NCBI RefSeq assembly: GCF_004923295.1
Contig: NZ_CP039638.1
Span: forward strand, 1-64,000
DNA: 64,000 nt
Reading direction: 5' to 3'
From: Azospirillum sp. TSH100
Lineage (GTDB): Bacteria; Pseudomonadota; Alphaproteobacteria; Azospirillales; Azospirillaceae
This document shows positions 26,337 through 39,950 of the stretch, in pieces. The notes under the pieces were generated by a model, which saw nothing but the letters and a program-made list of their open reading frames with translations, did not search any database and was not told the origin of the DNA. The translations under genes and the position numbers were made by a program. The stretch's first letter is position 1. The number at the start of each line of letters is the position of its first letter.

Positions 26337-27089
26337 TCAAATCCCCAGCTCGTGCCGGATGAAGTACCAGGCACCCAGGCATTCGTCGGCGCCGTTCACA
26401 GCCCCCACATCGACGATGGAGCAGCCGACATCGTCGACCCGGTGCATGTCCTCGATGTCCGGCACCTCGTGCGGCACCAGCCGGCCGACGCGGCCCAGTT
26501 CCAGCTTGGCTTCACGCAGGCTGACCGACCGGCGCTTGACCCGGTTCAGCAGGAAGGCGGCGGGGCGGCCATAGTCGCGCAGGAACTCCATCCAGGGGAT
26601 GACGCTCATCTTGTCGAAACGCCCGACCCCGGTCGGCACCAGCACCAGATCGGCCCGGCGCAGCAGGATCTTGGTCGCTTCCGGATACAGCTCCACCGAC
26701 GGCGGGGTGTCGACGAAGACCACGTCGTAGCGGCCGGAATCGATCTGGGCCAATGCCGCCTCGATGTCGTCCAGCGTCCCTTCGTAATGGTCGATCGCCA
26801 CCACGTCATGCGGGCGGCGCAGCTCGTGCCATTGGCCCAGCGTGCGCTGCGGGTCGAAATCCAGCGTCGCCACCCGCATGCCGTCCTTGGCCGCGGCGAC
26901 GGCGGTGTTCTTGCAACTGGTGGTCTTGCCGGTCCCGCCCTTCGGCGCGCTGTAGACAACCCAGCGCGCGGTCTGCGCCACAACCTTCTTTACCGCCCCG
27001 CCGCCCCCCTGGGCTGCCGAGTTGCCGGTTGATTTACCTGTGGCTCTGCCCGCGGATTTCCTCGTGGCGACGGCGGTCGGATCGGCCAT
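26337..27089 (-). CDS. ParA-family ATPase
   Basis: The protein has about 250 residues from ATG 27089, fixed by AGGGGGAACAG just upstream. A serine/glycine-rich leader (RATGKSTGNSAAQGGGG) precedes the deviant Walker A VYSAPKGGTGKTTSCKN; LDFDPQRTLGQWHEL and DVVFVDTPPSVELYP are the switch and Walker B-like segments. It is not closely like the ParA at 16.3 kb. With the downstream DUF3102-like gene it forms a two-gene unit reminiscent of plasmid or chromid partition modules. Two copies of a palindrome lie upstream in its likely promoter. Confidence 0.85.
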   Translation of the reverse strand: MADPTAVATRKSAGRATGKSTGNSAAQGGGGAVKKVVAQTARWVVYSAPKGGTGKTTSCKNTAVAAAKDGMRVATLDFDPQRTLGQWHELRRPHDVVAIDHYEGTLDDIEAALAQIDSGRYDVVFVDTPPSVELYPEATKILLRRADLVLVPTGVGRFDKMSVIPWMEFLRDYGRPAAFLLNRVKRRSVSLREAKLELGRVGRLVPHEVPDIEDMHRVDDVGCSIVDVGAVNGADECLGAWYFIRHELGI

Positions 27090-27214
27090 CTGTTCCCCCT
27101 GCATCGCGTGCTAGTCTTCCTGATGGCCTTCTTATTAGCGGATCGGCCGGCGCCTCGAAAGGACAAAGGCGGCACCTGCGCCATGGAAATAGGCGATTTC
27201 TGTACCGCAAAACC

Positions 27215-27228
27215 CGTTACCGGTAACG
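27215..27228. promoter_or_regulatory. palindromic operator candidate, copy A
   Basis: CGTTACCGGTAACG is a perfect 14-base palindrome. The core GTTACCGGTAAC equals the operator core known for the LacI-family gluconate repressor GntR of enteric bacteria. Copy B lies with its centre 29 bases away. Confidence 0.6.
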
Positions 27229-27243
27229 CCTGCCCGCCACATC

Positions 27244-27257
27244 CGTTACCGGTAACG
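27244..27257. promoter_or_regulatory. palindromic operator candidate, copy B
   Basis: This is a second perfect CGTTACCGGTAACG with the same flanking C and C bases as copy A. The 29-base spacing (near three helix turns) would place two protein dimers on about the same DNA face. Confidence 0.6.
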
Positions 27258-27438
27258 CTTCCGCCGGTGGCGGCGCGGCAACCTCCATTGCCGGCGCGAA
27301 ACAATCTGTCACCACTTTCGGTATTTCCGTTCAGACGCCCGATCGCTAAAATATTCCCCATTCCATAGTTTCGGACAGCGTAGTGCCTTCCCGCAAGCGT
27401 CGGGGCGGTGACCGGGGTTGGCGGGGGTTGGATCGGTG

Positions 27439-32754
<5,316 letters not shown>

Positions 32755-32760
32755 GGCGGA

Positions 32761-32790
32761 GGGTGGGCCGCTGCGGCACCCACATTTTCC
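32761..32790 (+). terminator. intrinsic terminator candidate after the FHA-caspase gene
   Basis: GGGTG..GCCGC pairs with GCGGCACCC around a tiny loop, with two unpaired G, and is followed by ACATTTTCC. It lies 6 bases past the stop. The T-run is short. Confidence 0.45.
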
Positions 32791-32799
32791 CCTGGCATG

Positions 32800-32817
32800 T
32801 AGTTTCAAAAGAAACTA
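32800..32817. promoter_or_regulatory. hmgA operator candidate
   Basis: TAGTTTC AAAA GAAACTA is a perfect 7-base inverted repeat with a 4-base centre, 72 bases before the hmgA ATG. Its length and symmetry suit a MarR-type dimer such as HmgR, which controls homogentisate genes in related bacteria. No such regulator gene is in the window. Confidence 0.55.
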
Positions 32818-32888
32818 TATGAGCGACAAATGGTCGCGCCCGGCGCTTGGCACCGGCCGCATCGCCTCGGGAAAAGGGAGCAGCCCGC

Positions 32889-34193
32889 ATGACGTCCCCC
32901 GCCTTCACCTACCAGTCCGGCTTCGGCAACGAATTCGCGACGGAGGCGTTGCCCGGCGCCTTGCCCGTCGGCCGCAACTCGCCGCAGCGCCCGCCCTACG
33001 GCCTCTATGCCGAACAGATCAGCGGCACCGCCTTCACCGCGCCCCGTGCCCACAACCGGCGCTCCTGGCTTTACCGCATCCGCCCGGCGGTGGTGCACGA
33101 ACCCTTCCGCCCGCTGGAGTCCGGTCGCCTGACCAGCCGCTTCGACGAGGTGCCGGCCCCGCCGACCCAGCTGCGCTGGAACCCGCCGCCGATGCCGGAC
33201 ATGGCCACCGACTTCGTCGCCGGCCTCGTCACCATGGGCGGCAATGGCGGGCCGCAGGCACAGACCGGCTGCGGCATCCATCTCTACACCGCCAACCGCT
33301 CGATGCAGCGCCGCTTCTTCTACGATGCCGACGGCGAGCTGCTGATCGTGCCGCAGCAGGGCCGCCTGCGCCTGTTCACCGAGCTTGGCGTGCTGGAGGT
33401 CGAACCGCAGGAGATCGCGCTCATCCCCCGCGGCATCCGCTTCCGCGTCGAGCTGCCGGACGGCACGGCGCGCGGCTATGTCTGCGAGAATTTCGGCGCG
33501 CCCTTCCGCCTGCCGGACCTCGGCCCCATCGGCTCCAACGGGCTGGCCAACCCGCGCGACTTCCTGACGCCCGACGCCTGGTACGAGGATGTCGACGGCG
33601 ACTTCGAGCTGGTGGCGAAGTTCGACGGCCATCTGTGGACCGCCCGCATCGACCATTCGCCGCTGGACGTGGTGGCCTGGCACGGCAACCACGCGCCCTG
33701 CAAATACGACCTGCGCCGCTTCAACACCATCGGCTCGATCGGCTTCGACCATCCCGACCCGTCGATCTTCCTGGTGCTGCAATCGCCCAGCGACACCCCC
33801 GGCGTCGACAGCATCGACTTCGTCATCTTCCCGCCGCGTTGGCTGGTGCAGGAGGACACCTTCCGTCCGCCCTGGTTCCACCGCAACGTCGCCAGCGAGT
33901 TCATGGGCCTGATCCACGGCGTCTACGATGCCAAGGAGGAGGGCTTCCTGCCCGGCGGCGCGTCCTTGCACAACTGCATGAGCGGCCACGGCCCCGATGC
34001 GGAGACCTTCGCCAAGGCGACATCAGCCGACACCACGCAACCGCAGCGGGTCGCCGACACTATGGCCTTCATGGTCGAGACCCGTGCGGTGATCCGCCCC
34101 ACGCGCCACGCACTGGAAACCGCCGAGCTTCAGCATGATTATTACCGCTGCTGGCAGGGGCTGACGAAGCGCTTCGACCCGAAACGGCCATAA
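32889..34193 (+). CDS. hmgA: homogentisate 1,2-dioxygenase
   Basis: The 434-residue Fe(II) enzyme opens the ring of homogentisate to maleylacetoacetate in tyrosine/phenylalanine catabolism. It starts YQSGFGNEFATEALPGALP, typical of the family. WHGNHAPCKYDLRRFN, FRPPWFHRNVASEFMGLIHG and LHNCMSGHGPD hold the iron-binding His/Glu region (H-x-x-x-x-x-E in FHRNVASEF) and active-site residues. AAAGGGAGCAG precedes ATG 32889; a longer upstream frame overlaps the promoter and operator and is rejected. It stands alone: fahA and maiA are not adjacent. Confidence 0.96.
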   Translation: MTSPAFTYQSGFGNEFATEALPGALPVGRNSPQRPPYGLYAEQISGTAFTAPRAHNRRSWLYRIRPAVVHEPFRPLESGRLTSRFDEVPAPPTQLRWNPPPMPDMATDFVAGLVTMGGNGGPQAQTGCGIHLYTANRSMQRRFFYDADGELLIVPQQGRLRLFTELGVLEVEPQEIALIPRGIRFRVELPDGTARGYVCENFGAPFRLPDLGPIGSNGLANPRDFLTPDAWYEDVDGDFELVAKFDGHLWTARIDHSPLDVVAWHGNHAPCKYDLRRFNTIGSIGFDHPDPSIFLVLQSPSDTPGVDSIDFVIFPPRWLVQEDTFRPPWFHRNVASEFMGLIHGVYDAKEEGFLPGGASLHNCMSGHGPDAETFAKATSADTTQPQRVADTMAFMVETRAVIRPTRHALETAELQHDYYRCWQGLTKRFDPKRP

Positions 34194-34290
34194 GCCGGCC
34201 CCGACCAAGCGACATTTTGTCTCGACGGCGCGCGCGCAGCCTTTCACACTGCGGCGTGCCGTTCGTGCGCTTGGCAAGGGGAGGGGGCCG

Positions 34291-34809
34291 ATGGCGGCCG
34301 ATGGTGGTGTTGCGGAAAGCCGGTCGCTGCTGGAGCGGATGATCGACCGGATGACGGTGCAGCGCGACGCGCTGGCCTGGGCGGAGCGTCAGGTCTCCGG
34401 GCGTGACGGCATGGTGCTGGAGGTGGGCCTGGGCAAGGGCCGCACCTTCGACCATCTGCGCCACCTGTTCCCGCCGCGCGACATCCTGGTCTTCGACATG
34501 TGGGTCCGCGTGCCGCCGGAACTGACGCCGGACGAGGACCGCCTGTTCGTCGGCGATTTCCACGAAACCATGCCGGCGGCGGCGGAGCGCTTCGGCCGCT
34601 GCGCCCGGCTGGCCCATGCCGATTTCGGCAGCACCGACCGCAACCATGACGCCCGGCAGGCGGCGTGGCTGGCGCCCCTGATCAACGCGCTGATGCTGCC
34701 CGGCGGCGTCGTGCTGTCCGACCGGCCGCTGGAGCGTCCCAACTGGACCCGGCTTCCCCTTCCGCCCGACGAGCGCTGGACCTACCATGCCTGGAGGGTG
34801 GAAAACTGA
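34291..34809 (+). CDS. small SAM-dependent methyltransferase-like protein
   Basis: The protein has 172 residues. DGMVLEVGLGKGRTFDHLRH is a motif I-like SAM-binding loop (E-x-G-x-G-x-G), DILVFDMWVR fits motif II, and LMLPGGVVLSDRPLE fits the motif after it. Such short proteins usually modify a small molecule or RNA; the substrate is unknown. AAGGGGAGGGGGCCG precedes the ATG. It sits between hmgA and the degenerate ABC gene on the same strand. The 153 bases after it contain repeated GGAAAAC but no gene. Confidence 0.75.
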   Translation: MAADGGVAESRSLLERMIDRMTVQRDALAWAERQVSGRDGMVLEVGLGKGRTFDHLRHLFPPRDILVFDMWVRVPPELTPDEDRLFVGDFHETMPAAAERFGRCARLAHADFGSTDRNHDARQAAWLAPLINALMLPGGVVLSDRPLERPNWTRLPLPPDERWTYHAWRVEN

Positions 34810-34962
34810 AGGCTGGAAAACCGGGTGGGGCGGGTGGATCGATAAAGTGGGGATGGAAAACGGAATAGCCGACGCCAATCTAGCGTCCCTCATCCCACAG
34901 CGCATGACAGGGACGGCCGGCGACGGCCGCGACGGTGCCGGCCGCGACACTGAAGGGCTTTG

Positions 34963-37900
34963 ATGGACCGCAACATATTTCAGTACATTTGGAAGTACAG
35001 CGGACGCCAGCAGATCCTGCTCGCCCTGTTGACGGTCGCATCCTTCCCGGTGCTCTACGCCTCGCTGGAACTGCCGAAGATCATCATCAACCGGGCCTTG
35101 TCGGACCCCCAGCCGGAACGCCAGATCCTGGGCGTCACCATGGGGCCGGTGACCTACCTGCTGGTGCTGTGCTTCACCTTCCTGGCGCTGGTGCTCGCCA
35201 ACGGCGCCTTCAAGATGCGGATCAACACCTTCAAGGGCGTGGTCGGCGAACGGCAGGTGCGGCGCCTGCGCTTCATGCTGCTCGACCGCATGCTGCGCTT
35301 CCCGCTGCCGCATTTCTCCAAGGTCAGCCAGGGAGAGCTGATCTCCACGGTGGCGGCGGAGACCGAACCGCTGGCCGGCTTCATCGGCGACGCCTTCGCC
35401 CAACCGCTCTACCAGGGCGGCACGATGCTGACCATCCTGCTGTTCCTGTTCATCCAGCAGCCGACCATCGGGCTGGTGTCGGTCGCGCTGATCCCGCTGC
35501 AGGCCTACATCATCCCGAAGCTTCAGCTGAAGGTGAAGATGCTGGGCAAGGATCGGGTGCGCAAGGTCCGCCAGCTGTCCGAACGCATCGGCGAAAGTGT
35601 GGAGAACATCCGCGAGGTCCGCGTCAACGGCACCGTCCGCTACGTCCTGGCGGAATTCTCGCAGTATCTCGGCAGCATCTACTGGATTCGGCTGGAAATC
35701 TACAAGCGGAAGTATTTCGTCAAGTTCCTCAATAACTTCATCAACCAGATCACCCCCTTCTTCCTGTTCTCGATCGGCGGCTATCTGGTCCTCGACGGCG
35801 ACATGACCATCGGCGCCCTGGTGGCCGCCCTGTCCGCCTTCAAGGATCTGACCGCCCCCTGGAAGGAGCTGCTCGACTATTACCAGAACATGATCGACGC
35901 CCAGATCAAGTACGAGCAGATCGCCGAGCAGTTCTCTCCCCCCTTCCTGTTCGACTGGACGCCGCCGTCGCCCTCCACCCCGACCGACCTGAAGGCGCCG
36001 CTGCGGCTGGAGGCGGTGACCTGGGCCAACGAATACGGCGACCGCATGCTGCAACGGCTGTCGCTGGAGGTGCCGCCGGGCGCCCTGGTCGGCATCGCCG
36101 GCACCAACGCGCTGGCGCTGCGCCGTCTGGCCGAGGTGCTGGTGCGGCTGTCGCCGCCGACCTCCGGCCGGATCACCATCGGCGACCGCCCGCTGGACGA
36201 GCTGCCGCTGGAGCTGCTGGGACGCCGCATGGCCTATGCCAGCCCGGAACCGCGCATGTTCACCGGCAGCATGATGCAGAACATGACCTACGGCCTGCGC
36301 CACCGCCCGCCGGCCGACGATCCGGAGACCATGACGCCCGCCCGGCGGCGTGACATCGTCGAGGCCGAGGCGTCGGGCAACTCCACCGACAGCATGGCGG
36401 GGATCTGGACCGATTTCGCCATGATCGGCGCCACCGACTGGACCAGCCTGCGCCCCTGGTTCATGCAGTGCCTGGCCGCCACCGGCGGCGAGAGCGCGGT
36501 CTATCAGCGTGGCCTGCGCGAGGTGTTCGATCCCGACGACTACCCCTTCGTCGCCCAGCCCCTGCTGCGCGCCCGCCAGTGGCTGCGCGACGCGATCACC
36601 GAACGTGGGCTGGATGCGCTGCTCGCCCGCTTCGAGCGCGACCATTTCAACCCCTATGCCACCATTGCCGAGAACATGCTGGCCGGCCTGCCGGACGGCA
36701 AGCGGCTGACCGTCGCCCGCATGGTGTGCAACCCCACCGTCCGCGGCCTGATGGAAGAATACGGGCTGTGGGACTCCGCCGTGCGCATCGGCCGCCGCTT
36801 CGCCATGCGGGTGGTCGGCGTCTATCGCGACAGCGACGACGGCGACGTCATGATCATGCGCTACCCGTACATCGACGACGCCCTGTTCGAGGAGCTGGTC
36901 GAGGCGGTCACCCGGCTGAAGCGCCGCTCCGAACGGCCGCAGCGCCGCCACCAGGAGGCGGACACCCTGCTGTTCGCCACCATGTTCCTGATGATCGTGC
37001 CCAAGCGCGACGGCATGGACTTCGTCCCGCCGGCGGAACGCGAGGCGATCATGGCGATCCGCGCCCGCGTGCTCGACGACATGCCGCACGACCTGCGCGA
37101 CAAGATCGCCATCTTCCACCCCGACCTCTACCACCCGCGCCTCAACGTGATGGACAACCTCCTGTTCGGCCGCATCACGACGGAGGATCCGCGCGCCATC
37201 ACCCAGCTGCGGGCATTGGTGGACGAGGCCTTGGAACGGACCGACGCGCGGGCCTTCGTGCTGATCCTGGTGGCGCTGGGCGAGGTCGGCATCGGCGGCT
37301 CGCTGCTGCCGATCAGCGTGCGGCAGCGGGTCCAGCTGGTCCGCGGCCTGATGAAGAAGCCCGACATCTTCGTCATCTACCAAGCGCTGAACAGCTACGA
37401 CCCGGACGAGCGGCTGCGCATCTTCCTCGCCATGAAGGAGCAGCTGCCAACCATGACGCTGATCGTGCTGGAGGAGCGGATTTCCGACAATCCCGCCTTC
37501 GACGCGATCTACGACCTGGAGGAGGGCCGGCTGGTCCGGCGCGGCCAGAACGGCGCCGACCATGACGAGGACACCGTGCCGGGGGACGGGGAGGGGACCG
37601 ACGAGCCGGCGCTGCGCCTGCTGTCGCGCTCCCCCGTCTTCTCCGATCTGCCGGAAACGGTGCTGCGCCGCCTGCTGGCCTCGTCGGACTGGCGCACGGT
37701 CGCGGCCGGCGACTTCATCTACCGCAGCGGCGAGCAGTCGGAATACGCCTTCGTCCTGGCCGACGGCGAGGTCGAGCAGGTGCGGCTGATGCCGGACGGC
37801 CAGCCGCCGCTGCACATCGCCTACATCAAGCCGCCCGAGGTGATCGGCGAGCTGGAGCTTCTGGCCGGCGTTCGGCGCTTCTCCAGCTTCCGGGCCAACA

Positions 37901-38094
37901 CCGACCTGCGCCTGCTGCGTCTGGACGGCGCGACCATGCTGCGCCTGCTGTCCTCGGCGCCGGACCTGCCGATGCGGGTGATCCAGCAGATCGGCAAGCG
38001 CCTGACCAGCGAAGCGCCCTCCGGTTCGGCGCCGGTCCCGGTCCCGGAGGCAGCCCCGGCGACGGCCGACAACCGCTCCCAAACGGAAGCATGA
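34963..38094 (+). CDS. ABC exporter-like protein with lost ATPase motifs and a C-terminal cyclic-nucleotide-binding domain
   Basis: The protein has 1043 residues. Residues about 1-320 form an ABC exporter transmembrane domain (helices such as TYLLVLCFTFLALVLANGAF). Residues about 345-450 align with the first half of an ATPase domain, but the P-loop reads GIAGTNALALRRLAE: no GK[ST]. Where LSGGQ should be, at about 783, it reads LLPISVRQRVQLVRGLM, and Walker B is DIFVIYQALNSYDP with no D-E pair. Between these halves lies an extra block of about 290 residues. Residues about 887-1016 form a cNMP-binding domain (LLSRSPVFSDLPETVLRRLL, GEQSEYAFVLADGEVEQVRL, PPEVIGELELLAGV). The frame is intact and neatly coded, so this looks like a conserved non-ATPase protein, not decay. 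Role unknown; a ligand-gated membrane regulator is a guess. Confidence 0.85.
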   Translation: MDRNIFQYIWKYSGRQQILLALLTVASFPVLYASLELPKIIINRALSDPQPERQILGVTMGPVTYLLVLCFTFLALVLANGAFKMRINTFKGVVGERQVRRLRFMLLDRMLRFPLPHFSKVSQGELISTVAAETEPLAGFIGDAFAQPLYQGGTMLTILLFLFIQQPTIGLVSVALIPLQAYIIPKLQLKVKMLGKDRVRKVRQLSERIGESVENIREVRVNGTVRYVLAEFSQYLGSIYWIRLEIYKRKYFVKFLNNFINQITPFFLFSIGGYLVLDGDMTIGALVAALSAFKDLTAPWKELLDYYQNMIDAQIKYEQIAEQFSPPFLFDWTPPSPSTPTDLKAPLRLEAVTWANEYGDRMLQRLSLEVPPGALVGIAGTNALALRRLAEVLVRLSPPTSGRITIGDRPLDELPLELLGRRMAYASPEPRMFTGSMMQNMTYGLRHRPPADDPETMTPARRRDIVEAEASGNSTDSMAGIWTDFAMIGATDWTSLRPWFMQCLAATGGESAVYQRGLREVFDPDDYPFVAQPLLRARQWLRDAITERGLDALLARFERDHFNPYATIAENMLAGLPDGKRLTVARMVCNPTVRGLMEEYGLWDSAVRIGRRFAMRVVGVYRDSDDGDVMIMRYPYIDDALFEELVEAVTRLKRRSERPQRRHQEADTLLFATMFLMIVPKRDGMDFVPPAEREAIMAIRARVLDDMPHDLRDKIAIFHPDLYHPRLNVMDNLLFGRITTEDPRAITQLRALVDEALERTDARAFVLILVALGEVGIGGSLLPISVRQRVQLVRGLMKKPDIFVIYQALNSYDPDERLRIFLAMKEQLPTMTLIVLEERISDNPAFDAIYDLEEGRLVRRGQNGADHDEDTVPGDGEGTDEPALRLLSRSPVFSDLPETVLRRLLASSDWRTVAAGDFIYRSGEQSEYAFVLADGEVEQVRLMPDGQPPLHIAYIKPPEVIGELELLAGVRRFSSFRANTDLRLLRLDGATMLRLLSSAPDLPMRVIQQIGKRLTSEAPSGSAPVPVPEAAPATADNRSQTEA

Positions 38095-38126
38095 AATGGA
38101 CGCAGCAGGGCAGGCGCACCAAGCAT

Positions 38127-38152
38127 CCCCTCTCCCCCCCGGGGAGAGGGGG
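38127..38152. repeat. GC-rich palindrome, copy 6 (half-unit)
   Basis: CCCCTCTCC, a C-run and GGGGAGAGGGGG form a single hairpin unit in the gap between the degenerate ABC gene and the peptide transporter ATPase gene. Confidence 0.8.
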
Positions 38153-38201
38153 ATAACGGCGAATTGCGAATGGCTTCGTAAAACAGGAGGAGAGCGGCGC
38201 G

Positions 38202-39950
38202 ATGCTGAGGGTTGAGGGCCTGACGATCCGCTTCCGTAATGCCCCCCACCCGGTGGTCGACGGCGTCGGCTTCTCCATCGGCGCCGGCCAGAGCGTGGCG
38301 CTGGTCGGCGAATCCGGTTCCGGCAAGACGCTGACCTGCCGCAGCATCCTCGGCATCCTGCCGCGCGGGGCGTCGGTCACCGGCGGCTCGATCCTGTTCG
38401 GCCACGGCGACGAGGCGGTGGACCTGCTGCGCCTGTCGCCGTCGGGCCTGCGCGACATCCGCGGCAGCCGCATCTCCATGATCTTCCAGGAGCCGATGAG
38501 CGCGCTGTCGCCGCTGCACACCATCGGCGACCAGACGATGGAGGTGCTGCGGCTGCACGGCGCCTGCAACCACGCCGGCGCGCGCGAGCGCTGCCTCGCC
38601 ATGTTCGAGCGGGTCGGCTTCCCCGATCCGGTCCGCGCCTTCCGCTCCTACCCGTTCCAGCTGTCGGGCGGCCTGCGCCAGCGCGCGATGATCGCCATGG
38701 CGATGGTCGCCCGTCCGCAGCTGCTGATCGCCGACGAGCCGACCACGGCACTCGACGTGACGCTCCAGGCCCAGGTGCTGGCCCTGATCAAGGAGCTGCA
38801 GGGCGAGAGCGGCATGGCCGTGCTGCTGGTCACCCACGATCTGGGCGTGGTCGCCAACATGGCCGACGCCGTGGTGGTGATGCGCGCCGGCCGGGTGATG
38901 GAATCGGGCTGCTGTGCCGACGTGCTCGGCCGGCCGCTGCACGGCTACACCCGCAAGCTGATGGCCGCCGCCCCCTCCATCCCGGAAACGGCCGGCGCGC
39001 AGGGCTCCGGGTCGTTGCGCGACCCCATCCTGGAGTTCCACGGCGTCGCCAAGACCTACGAGCGCGGCAACGTCCGCATCCGCGCACTCGACGGCGTCGA
39101 TCTCTGCGTCGGCCGTGGCGAAACGCTGGCCATCGTCGGCGAGTCAGGATCAGGCAAGACGACGCTGGCGCGGCTCGCCATGCTGGCGGAGCGGCCGGAT
39201 CCCGGTGGCCGCCTGCTGTTCCGCTCCGCCGCGGGGCAGCAGCCGCTCGACCTCCTCTCCGCCGCCGGGCCGGAGCTGACCGCCTACCGCCGCCGGGCCC
39301 AGATGGTGTTCCAGGATCCCTATGCCTCCCTCAGTCCACGCATGAGCGTCGGCGAGATCATCGCCGAGCCGCTGGCGATCCACGGCGTCTGCGGCCGCGG
39401 CGAGGGCCGCGAGCGGGTGCGGGCGCTGATGGCGCAGGTCGGCCTCGATCCCGCCTGGGCCAACCGCTACCCCCACGCCTTCTCCGGCGGCCAGCGCCAG
39501 CGCATCGGCATCGCCCGCGCCCTGGCGCTCGACCCGCAGCTGCTGATCTGCGACGAGCCGACCTCGGCGCTCGACGTCTCGGTCCAGGCGCAGGTGCTGG
39601 ACCTGCTGGAATCGATCAAGCGGCGCCTGGGCCTCAGCCTGATGTTCATCTCGCACGATCTGGCGGTGGTGGCGCGGCTGGCCGACCGCGTCGCGGTGAT
39701 GCGTGCCGGCCGGGTGATGGAGGAGGCGCCGCCGGCCATCCTGTTCTCCGCCCCGCTGCATCCCTACACCCGCGCGCTGATCGCCGCCTCGCCGGAGCCG
39801 GACGTGAACCGCCCGATCGACATCGCCACCGTGGCGCTCGGCGCCGGGAAGCCGGACCTGTGGCCCGAACCCTTCCGCCCGACCGCCGACGGCGCGCCCC
39901 CTCCCTTGGTGGAAGCCGCCCCCGGCCATTTCGTGAGGCGGGCGGCATGA
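38202..39950 (+). CDS. yejF: oligopeptide ABC importer, double ATPase subunit (YejF-like)
   Basis: The protein has 582 residues with two complete ATPase domains. First: LVGESGSGKTLTCRSILG, LSGGLRQRAMIAMAMV, LLIADEPTTALDVTL. Second: IVGESGSGKTTLARLAML, FSGGQRQRIGIARALA, LLICDEPTSALDVSV. It powers uptake of peptides (microcin C-type substrates in E. coli YejABEF). AGGAGGAGAGCGGCGCG precedes ATG 38202. Its stop overlaps the yejA ATG (ATGA), so the four genes are coupled; having the ATPase gene first is unusual compared with the yejABEF order. Confidence 0.92.
   Translation: MLRVEGLTIRFRNAPHPVVDGVGFSIGAGQSVALVGESGSGKTLTCRSILGILPRGASVTGGSILFGHGDEAVDLLRLSPSGLRDIRGSRISMIFQEPMSALSPLHTIGDQTMEVLRLHGACNHAGARERCLAMFERVGFPDPVRAFRSYPFQLSGGLRQRAMIAMAMVARPQLLIADEPTTALDVTLQAQVLALIKELQGESGMAVLLVTHDLGVVANMADAVVVMRAGRVMESGCCADVLGRPLHGYTRKLMAAAPSIPETAGAQGSGSLRDPILEFHGVAKTYERGNVRIRALDGVDLCVGRGETLAIVGESGSGKTTLARLAMLAERPDPGGRLLFRSAAGQQPLDLLSAAGPELTAYRRRAQMVFQDPYASLSPRMSVGEIIAEPLAIHGVCGRGEGRERVRALMAQVGLDPAWANRYPHAFSGGQRQRIGIARALALDPQLLICDEPTSALDVSVQAQVLDLLESIKRRLGLSLMFISHDLAVVARLADRVAVMRAGRVMEEAPPAILFSAPLHPYTRALIAASPEPDVNRPIDIATVALGAGKPDLWPEPFRPTADGAPPPLVEAAPGHFVRRAA

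Larger units (their letters stand above)
27090..27438. other. non-coding stretch between ParA and the FHA-caspase gene
   Basis: About 350 bases with no supported gene. It holds the divergent promoters of the ParA unit and the large exoprotein gene, and two copies of a 14-base palindrome (27215-27228 and 27244-27257). Part of it is notably richer in A/T than the genes on both sides. Confidence 0.6.

Noticed and set aside
34069..38082. 1337-codon minus-strand open frame opposite the degenerate ABC gene
   Set aside because: Histidine/glutamine-rich nonsense sequence, typical of the antisense of G/C-ending codons; the plus frame has membrane and cNMP domains.
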